Positions 9,160 to 18,500 of a DNA stretch of 64,000 bases are shown here, piece by piece. The stretch is from Costus lasius (Eukaryota; Streptophyta; Magnoliopsida; Zingiberales; Costaceae), in assembly GCA_027563935.2 (NCBI GenBank), contig CM050453.2, positions 84,542,665 to 84,606,664 on the forward strand. The letters run 5' to 3'. Under the pieces are notes generated by a model. The model saw only the letters and a list, made by a program, of their open reading frames with translations. It did no database searches and was not told the DNA's origin. The translations under genes and the position numbers were made by a program. The first letter of the stretch is position 1; the number at the start of each line of letters is the position of its first letter.

Positions 9160-10648
9160 ATGCCTCCAAGAACCAAAGCCATGGCTTCCAAGAAGACCGC
9201 ACCTCCACAGGTGTTCTCTGACTCGTTCGCCACCGACAACGAAGAGTACGAGCCATCACCAACTCCTCCATCCTTCAGGCCATCTTCAGCCACACCTGGT
9301 TCTTCATCATCTAGGCATGGACGCACGCCTACCAGCCGACCTCAGCCCTACGTCTCTCCCCCAAACGAGTTCGGGATCATCTTTCGCAACGCCAGGCAAG
9401 AGGAGCGTTATCAGACGCTGCGTCAACGCTGAGTGCTCAACACAAGATACCTTGACAGAGGCACGTTGCAGATGCTTGGGCTAAGAGAAGACGTTGACAT
9501 GATGTATGCAGCAGTTGGGTGGGAACAGTTCTAGCAGTTATTCTCTCCAACTTACATTGGCGTCACACTGGAGTTTCTGAGTTCCTTGGATGTGAAAGCA
9601 GATCCGATACTTGAGGATGACCCAGGCCGCCTGACCTTTCGCTTGGGTAACATTGAACATACTCTTACTCTTTCCCAGTTGCACAGCATTTATGGTTTTC
9701 CTGAGTCTTGTGTACGCATGGTCCCCACTGAGTACAGTGAGCAGAGTTTCTGGGGAGCAATTACTAATGAATATATACTCTGCTCGCGTGGCCTGTGCAT
9801 CCAGCCTATGCAACCCAGTGATTAAGTATGTCCACCGCGTATTGTCCCATACCCTCTTTGGCCGCGGTGAGAGTGATGGCATGATCTGGCAGACGGAGTT
9901 ATTCTATCTCTGGTGCATGCTCCACAGTTTCCGTGTGGACTCTGGGTACTATTTGGCAAAACAGTTCAGCCGCGTCGCCCGTTCTTTAAAGGGGGGGATT
10001 GTGATTGGCGGTTTGATCACCCCTTTGGAAGTTTCCTTGGGCGTCATTCCATACGGCACATTAGAGGCTACCAGCAACAACAGGCTTGAGATCGAGTCCT
10101 ATGTCGCCATGAAGCTGATTATTCGCAAAGGAGATTCTTATTGTATGACGTTCAAAGGGAGCCCATTTTGCCTGCCCTTACCGAACCCAGAGCGCACCAC
10201 TGTGCGTGTGTGAGGGAACTGGCGTATCTAGTCGACTGAAGATCAACAGCCTAACCCCGTTGACACCACACCACCTGCACCGGGCGCCTTCTCTTTTGGT
10301 GGCACCTCCTCTCATAATTCTATGATGTTTGTGTTGCAGGAAATTAGGGAGGAGCAACTCCATCAACGGGAGGTGATCGATCATATGGACACCACTCTAT
10401 CTTATATTCAGCAAGATCATTCTTCACGTTGGGAATCTATGAAAGCACATATGCAAAGGCAGAACAAGATGATGGGGTTCGTTTGGGAGAAGTTATCAAG
10501 CATGGATGAGAGGCTTGCCTTCATTAATGAAGAGAACATGGCACGCATGGAAATTTCTTCAGACGAGGAGGTCGAGCTAGACTATAGTGCACGCGGGAAG
10601 AGCAAGAGCTCACGAGCTATTGGCTCTCGCTCACGCAAGCGAAGATAG
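9160..10648 (+). pseudogene. ATHILA ORF-1-like (env-position) protein of element A
   Basis: The start is chosen at MPPRTKAMASKK (9160), which resembles the MPPQWKN start of the C copy. A Ser/Pro-rich leader is followed by RNARQEERYQTLRQR, VGWEQF, SPTYIGVTLEFLSS, LSQLHSIYGFPE, RVLSHTLFGRG, ELFYLWCMLHSF and GGLITPLEVSLG. A coiled-coil-like stretch (REEQLHQREVIDHMDTT) comes next. The tail is first acidic (SSDEEVELD) and then basic (SRSRKRR). Breaks are TGA at 9430 (likely from CGA), TAG at about 9532, a frameshift near 9790-9825, TGA at 10211 and one more TAG. I see no signal peptide or clear membrane span, and its function is unknown. Confidence 0.82.
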
Positions 10649-11845
10649 CTTCCCAGAGCATCAACATCATCATCCATTCCTCTCACATCATGGTATTGCA
10701 CAGAGGACTATGCAAACTTTTAGAGTGGGTGAGCTGTCTTTACTCCGATCTCTACTTATTGTCTTCATGTGCTGTGGTTTGCTATGTTTGGATTGAGACT
10801 GTTATTCTATGATAGATAGTATTTAGGCATTATATCTTATATGCCATTATATTCGTGGGCCTGGTCCACATCTTCAGGCCCCACTCTGTGACAGATTTGT
10901 ATGACATTACTTGGTTTGCTTGTGTTGGTACTCTACCGTGTTTATTATGCTTTTCATACATGCTGTGCGATATCTTTCCATGAGTTTGCATGTGAGTTAT
11001 GTGAATGAAATATCCTATGATAGCTATTGCTATTGCAAATTTTTTTTTAGTTGAATGCATGATTGGTTAAGAATAATCCAAGATTGTTGATAATACCTTC
11101 TTGTTAGGGATACTTTTTGATCATATCCATATGCTCTATGATTTTGAAATTTTATAATTTGGATTAACTTTAGGTTGTTCATTAGTGGGTCAAACATTTC
11201 TATGATTGTTTAATCAACTCAAGCTTGCAACTTACATGTGAATCATATCAAGATGCATATTCACTTAGTTATTCTTTTAATCCCTTTCAGTTATTGGGGA
11301 GACACTGCATTTGTTAAAAAGGATGTGTTATTAACTGCTGAGCATGAAATAAAATAAAAAAAATCACCCTTAGATTCCTCTACTTGGCACTGCAAAAAAA
11401 ATTGGCAGTGGTACCGAAGGACATGAGTTGAAATCTAAGGGATGCGAAGTTGAAATCAATAAAGAGACTCCTCTACTTTGCATTGCGAAAAATTGGCCAT
11501 GGTACCTAAGGTTATGAGTTGAAGTCTAATGCAATAATCAGTGTATCATACCCTAAATGAAACATTTGAGTTAACCCCAACGATTTGTTTAGGAAGGATT
11601 TGAATTGCATGAGTGTTGTGTGTAAACTTGATTGAATCCTATGTCTGCTGCTTACTAGGTTGTTTGGCATCTAGTTATTGTGGGATCAAACTGTTGAACA
11701 CTTGAAACAACCATTTACTTGATTTATCCTGATTATATTTTGGATTGCTATTGAATGTTTTTCTAACTTGGATGTATACCTCAATACAAAAGATTGCTCT
11801 TATACCCATCTTGTATTTCATCTTATTTTATTTCATCTTATTTTA
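10649..11845 (+). other. Non-coding spacer before the 3' LTR of element A
   Basis: AT-rich, about 1.2 kb, with no credible ORF. It holds two copies of the TTGGCACT/GGTACCGAAG block (11380-11525, listed separately). Otherwise I see nothing nameable. Confidence 0.6.
11380..11525 (+). repeat. TTGGCACTGC / GGTACCGAAG block, two copies
   Basis: Copy one has CCTCTACTTGGCACTGC, an A-run, then GGCAGTGGTACCGAAGGACA and TGAGTTGAA. Copy two (about 11465-11525) is a diverged repeat. D has an almost identical block at 47769-47830 although its LTR family differs. CACTGC and GCAGTG can pair. Confidence 0.75.
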
Positions 11846-11873
11846 TTGCTTGAGGACAAACAAAGATTTAAGT
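11846..11873 (+). promoter_or_regulatory. Conserved pre-LTR tract motif, element A
   Basis: TTGCTTGAGGACAAACAAAG followed by ATTTAAGT lies 11 bases before the 3' LTR. It is the same motif as in the other Athila elements, with one change in the stem (AACAA for AGCAA). Confidence 0.7.
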
Positions 11874-12276
11874 CTAGAATATTTTGATGTCTTGCATTTT
11901 AGTAGTAATATTCATAGGTATTTCATGTTAAATCTAGACTTGTTTTGACACTTTTATACTCTTTTAAGGCTTATTTACTTGAATGCTTCGGAATCTTCAC
12001 TTTTTCGTGCTTTTGTGGAATTTCAGGTAAAATCACCCATTTTGACATATTTTGAAGATTCTGAGGCCATAGGGTGATTTCTTATATGAAGATGAAGCTA
12101 CAGGTCAAATTTGGGCTTAAACGGAGTTAGCCTAAAAAATACAGCCTGGTGAACCCCGTTCACCAGCCTAGTCGCCAACCAGCAGAACCTCACAGAGAGC
12201 TTCACGGCCAGGTGAAACCCGCGGGGTTCACCAGTATTCCTTTAGGCCGAGAACTGCACAGAACAAAGCATAGCCA

Positions 12277-12281
12277 GGTGA
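12277..12281 (+). repeat. Left target-site duplication of the solo LTR
   Basis: GGTGA here is repeated at 14193-14197, exactly flanking the TG...CA ends. It is the arm of one of element A's palindromes. Confidence 0.88.
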
Positions 12282-13339
12282 TGTTGGTGTATATGCCCTA
12301 AGGACCTAATTCTGGTCCGTTACTTGTACTACTTGACATTGATATTTATATCATACTGGCATTGTCGTTATCATTATTTGTTTACATCTACGAATATGTA
12401 CTTATATGATAATGTCCCTGGAGACAGATTGGATCTGTGCTCAAACGATCGTCCCCAGTCAATGTACCTGAGTGGATAAGGGACTGGTACTTGTGAGACT
12501 GGTATATGGGCTGGCTAAGCACGAGGTGCTAACGCAGACATATGGGTATATCAGTGGTGGATATACTGGACCGACCCGCTGTGAGGCAATGACTTGGTGT
12601 CACAAGTTATCCTCACAAGTGATAGGAGATGCATTGATACCTTGACTTGAGGTCATTGGCCATTCTATATGGTTAGGGATATGCTTTGATACAACCTAAC
12701 GTCTTGCCGTAGTTGGGAGGTAATAACGGTTGTCATTGGGCATGTCAGTACGGCAAAGAGACTATAATGCATCTGTACTTAATTGCGATGATGGGGATGT
12801 CGATGTCGATATCCATTCCAATGACCTGGGTAGCAGCGATGCACTGCTAGGTGCCACTCACTGCTTATGGTGGCTTTTGGTCAGCACTGCCAGCGTCAGA
12901 GGAACCTACAGGGTCACACACCTTGATACTCGAGTTCTCGTAATGATCGAGAAGCCTTATGATCGAGTTATTGGGTAACTCGGATCGATTTTGGAGATTT
13001 CATCAGCGCCAATGGGCCTGATGAGATGGAAGAGATTTATTGAAGTCAACTTCCATTTACGATATATTAACCATGGTTAGCCCAGTTTGACCTAGGGTTA
13101 AATTGGATTGGATCCAAGGGCTTGGTTAACATGCATAATGGACATTGGGTTGGGCCCATTGAAAAGTTGGGCTTATTGGGCTCAAGGAGAAAGGGAATTG
13201 TAGGCGTGTGCTTAACTCTAGTTAAACTAGGGTTAACGCCTAGAATTTGAAATTAACCATGTGAGGGTTAATTAATTAATTAATATGAATCCTGATTGGA
13301 TTGGGACTAATTAATTGATTAATTATGGGCTGATTTATT

Positions 13340-13585
13340 TGAATTAATTAGAGTCCTAATTGGATTAGAATTTAATTAATTAAATAAATAATTAGAGTCC
13401 TAATTGGATTAGGACTTGAGTCAAAATTTGAATCTTGGTCAATCCGCCCACTTGAGTTCTAGTTGGACTAGGACTTGAGGGCTTGTTTTATCATGACCAA
13501 TTCGCCCACTTAAGTAGTCCTAATTGGATTAGGACTCACTTGATCAAACCACCAATGCAAGTCCTAATTAGATTAGGATTTGATT
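13340..13585. repeat. Palindromic repeats in the solo LTR
   Basis: AGTCCTAATTGGATTAGGAC and close variants lie at about 13350, 13397, 13453, 13519 and 13560. Each is an inverted repeat with arms of up to 9 bp and a 3-base loop. TTAATTAA-rich sequence precedes them. Repeated palindromes are known in Sirevirus LTRs. Confidence 0.75.
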
Positions 13586-13651
13586 CCCCCTTTCTCTCCT
13601 AGCCGCAAATTCCAATTGAATTGTGGCCACACTCTAAACCGCCTCTTGTCT

Positions 13652-13659
13652 CTATAAAT
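13652..13659 (+). promoter_or_regulatory. TATA box of the solo LTR
   Basis: TCTCTATAAATAGAGACC contains a canonical plant TATAAATA on the plus strand, about 540 bp from the LTR end. This supports plus orientation. Confidence 0.6.
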
Positions 13660-14192
13660 AGAGACCTTGGCCGCCCCTCTTGATGGATAGTCTGATCTTG
13701 AAGTCGTGAGCAACATCATGGGCGAGAGCAAGAGGTGGTCGCGAGGTGGTGGCGCACTTCATCTTCTTCCATCAAACCCTAGCCGCAAGCAAGCTTCCTC
13801 CTTTCCTCTTGGCGCTTGGAGCATTGGAGCTTGGCGACTTGTCTCCTTCCCTCTTCCTCCTTGGCGCAACTTCTCTAGAAGGTGGCACAAGTGAAGTAGA
13901 GATCTCTCAAGGCTTGGATCTTCTTCCCGAGGCTAGCACCGGGCGTGGAAGAAGAGAGCTCGAGGTGATCCATGTGTGTGAGACTGCAGAGGGTGCACGA
14001 TTGGGTGCCTATGTTGACATCGGCCTCACCCTACTTCAAGGTATTTTCTATCACATCATGTCGACTCTCTCGCTTGACGATCTTCACTGGTTTTTGGGAA
14101 TGACCTGTTTCGGGGATATTCTTCCGCTGCGCAATGTATTTGTGTCCATAAACCTCTGAAAAATTATAAAATATCCCCGGGGTTTCCCAACA

Positions 14193-14197
14193 GGTGA
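14193..14197 (+). repeat. Right target-site duplication of the solo LTR
   Basis: GGTGA directly follows CCAACA and matches 12277-12281. Confidence 0.88.
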
Positions 14198-15293
14198 AGC
14201 CGGCGGGGTTCACCGTGCTTCTTTCAGCTAGAATACATAGATCGAATCACGGCCAGGTGAACCCAGCGGGGTTCACCCGTGATTTTAACCCAGGCACGCG
14301 CGGACATGACTTCGACTCGGATTTTACTTGATTTCTCACCCGTTTGAAGTCTGAATTTGGCAAGTAGGGACTCTATGGAAAGATCTTTTGAAGGAGAACA
14401 CATGGGATATAAAAGCCTTAATTTTTATGCCCTAAGGAGGAAACAATCACATGACGAAGCGGCTAGGGCGAAAGAACATGGCGGAAATACGAGTTCGAGG
14501 TGATTTTCGGAGATCTGATCATCGGAGCGCTTCGACTCTTGAGGATTTGTTTCGGTTTATTGTCTCCTAGCCCTTAAAACTCTCCCTTGCAATTTTCCTA
14601 TGTTAAAAGAGAGATTTTTGAACATTTCAATGATGATTGTAGCGTAAACCCTATTTCCAGGCTCGGTCGAAGCCCGTTGACGATTCTTATTTGCTTTTAT
14701 TTTAATTCTATTATTTGGATTGATTTGTGGGCATATTTTACTTTGATGCACTTATATCATGATTTTACCTTGGCCGAGTATTTTCATGTATTAGCCATTA
14801 CGATTCATACCGAGAGGAAGATCGTAGCGGTGGAATCTCTTAGTAAAACTTGCGAGGCCTCGACACGAGAGTGTTTGGTCTTCGCTTAAGGGTTTCATAA
14901 TCTGCCATAGAACTCATTGGGTTCGTCTAAAATGATCCACCGTGAGAGTAGGAGATTGTCTTAGTCAAACACTGGGGTGTACACTCGAGAAAGGGCACCT
15001 TGTACCCTAGGGTTAGATTCCTTGTGCAAAACCAATATTCCAAATAACTAATATCTTTCTTGTGAGATTAAGATCGTCATCGTGGTAGAAACCGTAGCCC
15101 TGATATCTGTCTCATATCTACTCTCTACTGTCATAGTTGTGATTGCTTATTTTTTCGATTTTAGTTCTCAAAACCACGTTTTGATTCGCCTAGCTATTAA
15201 AACTTGGATTTTCTAGTACTCAACCTTGTTCCCTATGAGATTTGACATTTTTTATATTACTTCGACATAACCGTGCACGTGCGGGATGTGTCA

Positions 15294-15564
15294 CCTGCGC
15301 ATATTGCAAGAAGCGCCCCCAACCGAACTGCCTAAACATCCAGAGTAGATCATCAAAAATCCCCAACGCGGCTAGTGATGGAGGATCTATGTATCGGGTG
15401 TTGATTATGCGGCGGTTTGATAGAACTTGGTATCGAGCAGCTTGGTGATTATCCCTCATTTGAATCTCAGGCGGAGCGGGTTGTTGCTGCGGCGCTACGG
15501 GTCGAGGACTGGTGGCTCCAGCTGGTCGTTTGCCAGTATTTTTCCATTGTGGCGGCATGGTCAC
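15294..15564 (-). pseudogene. ATHILA ORF-1-like (env-position) protein of element C, N-terminal part
   Basis: This reads from 15564 downwards: MTMPPQWKN, a Pro/Ala/Gln-rich leader, the family blocks RYQVLSNRRIINTRYIDPPS and FRQFGWGRFLQYAQ, and then element A's LTR. The next family block (PTY...LEFLSS) resumes beyond A at about 3965. The two parts form one gene split by the insertion. The likely start is the MPPQ methionine at about 15558, by analogy with MPPRTK in A. Confidence 0.8.
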
Positions 15565-15889
15565 TCAAGTGGATAATAATGGAACAAAGGCTTGAGCGAA
15601 AAGAACATAATACGTTGTGAGAAAGAGGTTGAAAACCTAGATTGAGAGCTCGCCAGAGGTCGCTGATGTCGCCGAAAGAGTCACCGGCAGTCAGTTGCCG
15701 ATGGCGAGGTAGGTGGCGGCGTAAGGTGGGGCACACAGTGGGGTCGGTGACTCATACGGAAGGGAAAATCGGGAACCCTAACGAAGAGATTTGGGGCGAG
15801 AGTTAAATGGGTAGCTTAGCGGGTCGGGCTTGCCAGGCGGATCCGTTAAGCTGCCAAGGTTTTGCACCTGAGATTCCTGTCAGGACCTG

Positions 15890-16375
15890 GTCATGAAACT
15901 CTGTAGGAGCATCCGCTGGGAAATCATGATCGAGAGATTCGTCGGTACCCATGCATGATCTTCTCGCAGATTTTTTATGCAAGTCTTCACGGTGGTGACT
16001 TCAACCACCGGGCAGCCGTGACGTCCTCGTAAATTTTGTACTCATTCTGTCTCCTAAGAATCTTCCCCATGATTTTCGTCATGACCCACCCCTGATTGCT
16101 TCTACAAGATTGTGCGCAAGTTTCACGGCTGTGCCTCTAGTTACGGGTCTGCCGTGAACCTTTCGGCAGATAAGTCTCATTTTGCTTCTTCAGAAAATCT
16201 CAGTCACGACTTTCAGCGTTCCCTAGTCATGATTTCCTTGTGTAATTCTATGTTGCTGATTATGGCTGTGGCTTTTGTCACCTTCCTACCGTAATATCCT
16301 CAGCGAGTCTTTCTGATGTTGAACTGAGAGAGAATCACGGTCGAGATTTTTGTCAAGACTCGCCCGTGATTTTGG
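15890..16375. repeat. Hairpin array before the env-position ORF of element C
   Basis: At least five imperfect inverted repeats of TCACGG...CCGTGA or TCATGA type are spaced about 70 bp. Clear ones are CTTCACGGTGGTGACTTC with GGCAGCCGTGACG at about 15989-16025, TTTCACGGCTG with TCTGCCGTGAACC at 16120-16160, and AATCACGGTCGAG with CTCGCCCGTGATT at 16333-16374. C's LTR carries the same half-site type (1190-1320 and 24325-24465). Confidence 0.75.
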
Positions 16376-17061
16376 GAAAAACTAGTAGAAAATGCCTCTC
16401 TTTACTGCATCAGTTTTGCAATATCCCAGTGTCATTTTGAGCCAAGCAGAGGCATCAATATCATAGCAAGATAGGCAGAAACATACAAAAATAAGGAAAT
16501 AATCAATATAAGCAATGGAAGGCACAACTAGGCCCTCATATCACTTCCAAATTATTACAAACTGAATGTCAATGTGGGGGATAATAAATGAGCAGTAAAT
16601 GAGCGTGGGCAGTCCCCCAAGAGAGCAATTCATTTTCGAGAATAGCTTGCATCATTCTTGGTGAGTGATTTGGTATTTCCCTTTTGTAGTAGCCAATTGG
16701 CAAAACTCTTATGATGACTTCAATATCAGTGTTCAGAATCTTGTGGTCAGCATCAGTCGAGTGTGTATGTGTTATCTATAAGATTACCACCAACGTTAGA
16801 TATCAAGACTCAGAAGTAGAGTAAAATAGAAATAGCTACGAGGAGGAAAGCCAAACTCAGAGCAGAGAAAATCAAGATTTTTCAAAATTGATTGATACCT
16901 CCTAGTGTCATTTCGATATATAACGGAAATATGCGATTACTAAGGATTTTGGATCAACCAGCAAGAAAGCTCATCAAAACATATTAGAATGACTAAACTA
17001 TGCAAACCATGAAAGCAAGTACGGAAAAATGCTGGAAATAAAATTCAACTAGAGTAAGAAG
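16376..17061 (-). other. Spacer between pol and the hairpin array of element C
   Basis: AT-rich, about 690 bp, with no credible ORF. It matches the untranslated stretch that separates pol from the env-position ORF in this lineage. Confidence 0.5.
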
Positions 17062-17079
17062 CTTGGGTTGCCTCCCAAG
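17062..17079 (-). other. Conserved post-pol hairpin, element C
   Basis: In element orientation this is CTTGGGAGGCAACCCAAG, preceded by AGCGCTT, 42 bases after the pol stop. It is identical to the A copy. Confidence 0.75.
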
Positions 17080-17121
17080 AAGCGCTAATTTAATGGTCTG
17101 TCAGCTTGACCGCAGTCAGTG

Positions 17122-18500
17122 TCATTCTGGTGAAGGAGGGTCCATGAGGAGTAGTGCAGTCCCCTCTGGTATTGGTTCATGGAAGAAGTAGTGCTTAAGT
17201 CTTTGTTCGTTAATTTTGAATGTGCCAGTTGACTCTCGGTAAATGTCCACAGCGCCATGAGGGTAAACCTTTTGTAGTACATATGGTCCCGTCCATTTAG
17301 TTCAAAGCTTACCAGGGAAAAGTTTGATCCTGGAGTTAAACAAGAGTACTAATTCACCTTCGCGAAACTCTCTCCTCATAATCCTTTGATCGTGCCATCT
17401 TTTGGTGTGTTCTTTATAAATCATGGCATTCTCATAGGCTTCCTGTCTAAATTCATCTAGCTCATTAAGTTGAAGTTTTCTGGCCTCGCCAGCTCGGTTT
17501 ACATTAAAATTCAGTTGTCGTATCGCCCAATAGGCCTTGTGTTTGATTTCGACCGGTAAATGGCACGATTTACCGTACACTAGCTGGAATGGGGACATAC
17601 CTATTGGAGTCTTAAATGCCGTATGGTATGCCCATAAAGCTTCGTCAAGTTTGAGTGACCAGTTGGTGCGAGTCTGCGACACTATTTTCTCAAGGATGTG
17701 CTTAATCTCTCGATTTGATATCTCCACTTGGCCACTAGTTTGAGGATGGTAAGCGGTGGCCACTTTGTGTAATACTCCATACTTTTTGAGAAGTGATTCA
17801 AATCCTTGCTCAATAAAATGTGATCCGCCGTCACTGATTACCACACGAGGCGTTCCAAATCGTTGGGAGTATTAATTTCTTGAAAAATCTGGCTACCACT
17901 TTGGAGTCGTTTGTTGGTGCGGCCAAAGCTTCTACCCACTTGGAGACATAATCGACTCCAACTAAAATAAATTTGTTACCACAAGAAGGTGGGAACGGAC
18001 CCATAAAGTTAATTCCCCATACGTCAAATATCTCGATTTCAAGCATGGTATTCAGAGGCATCTCATTTCTTCGTGATATTCCACCCATCTATTGGCAATA
18101 ATCACAAGATTGTACATAGTCCCTTGCGTCTCTGAATAGGGTTGGCCAAAAGAAACCACATTGGAGAACCTTGTATGTTGTTTTCTTGCCACTACAATGC
18201 CCTCCATAGGAAGAAGAATGACATTGGAATAGGACATCTAAAATTTCCTCTTCTGGTAGGCATCTCCGAATGATACAATCAGCACAGTGCTTGAACAAGA
18301 GTGGTTCATCCCAATAATAGTATTTTTCCATAGACATAAACTTTCTTCGCTGTTGGTATGTGAGATTCGGAGGCGTAATACTAGCTGCCAAGTAATTTAC
18401 TAAATCGGCGTACCATGGTATTTTCACTGTGGTGACAGCTAATAAGTTTTTGTTTGGGAATGCATCATCAATTTCTTCCTCCAAACTGTTCTCGGGGGTA
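17122..18500 (-). pseudogene. Integrase of element C (broken)
   Basis: This would insert the cDNA into the host genome. Domains in element order: an HHCC zinc-binding region with CHSSSYGGH and SCDYC; the catalytic core with [17 protein letters not shown] and SNREIK; then [20 protein letters not shown], a GPY/F block (WTGPYVLQKV) and HYFFHEPIPEG, with the stop at 17122-17124. The first catalytic Asp, kept as QIDFMGPF in D, is Asn here. Stops follow SCDYCQ and FPGKL, and a frameshift lies near 17840-17860. Confidence 0.88.

Larger units (their letters stand above)
12282..14192 (+). mobile_element. Solo LTR, probably Copia (Sirevirus-like)
   Basis: This 1911-bp block begins TGTTGGTGTATATGCCC and ends GGTTTCCCAACA, giving 6-bp inverted ends TGTTGG/CCAACA. 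It is flanked by the 5-bp duplication GGTGA and contains no PBS, coding domain or second LTR. It carries a TATA box (13652) and a series of AGTCCTAAT-ATTAGGACT palindromes. Terminal sequence, length and palindromes fit a Copia LTR, possibly Sirevirus. No coding sequence proves this. It is most simply the product of LTR-LTR recombination of a full element. Confidence 0.85.
3971..15293 (+). mobile_element. Athila-lineage element A, pol-deleted, nested in element C
   Basis: Two LTRs starting TGATGYCTTGCATTTTAG and ending GGATGTGTCA bound this element. Inside are a tRNA-Asp PBS, gag, protease fused to the integrase tail, a post-pol hairpin, a palindrome array, an env-position ORF, a spacer and the tract motif. 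RT, RNase H and the integrase core are absent. It lies within the env-position ORF of C, whose two halves flank it. The flanking five bases (gatgt left, cctgc right) do not form a clean duplication. The LTRs differ at six of the first 157 aligned bases. Confidence 0.9.
11885..15293 (+). repeat. 3' LTR of element A, split by a solo LTR
   Basis: It starts TGATGTCTTGC and ends GGATGTGTCA. Removing the inserted 12282-14192 and one copy of its GGTGA duplication leaves about 1.49 kb, close to the 1483 bp of the 5' LTR. It keeps palindromic modules at 12147, 12211, 14193 and 14256. The module at 14193 is the one split by the insertion. Confidence 0.9.

Noticed and set aside
9160..10648. A true viral envelope glycoprotein
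   Set aside because: Position fits, but no signal peptide, cleavage site or clear membrane span is visible. The blocks match the ATHILA ORF-1-type family.
3966..15298. A 5-bp target duplication for element A
   Set aside because: gatgt on the left and cctgc on the right do not match. Nested placement is instead shown by the split C reading frame.
15467..15736. An 89-codon minus-strand ORF overlapping the start of the C env-position ORF
   Set aside because: It is in another frame, ends in low-complexity sequence, and lacks family blocks. The 15564 frame carries the homology.
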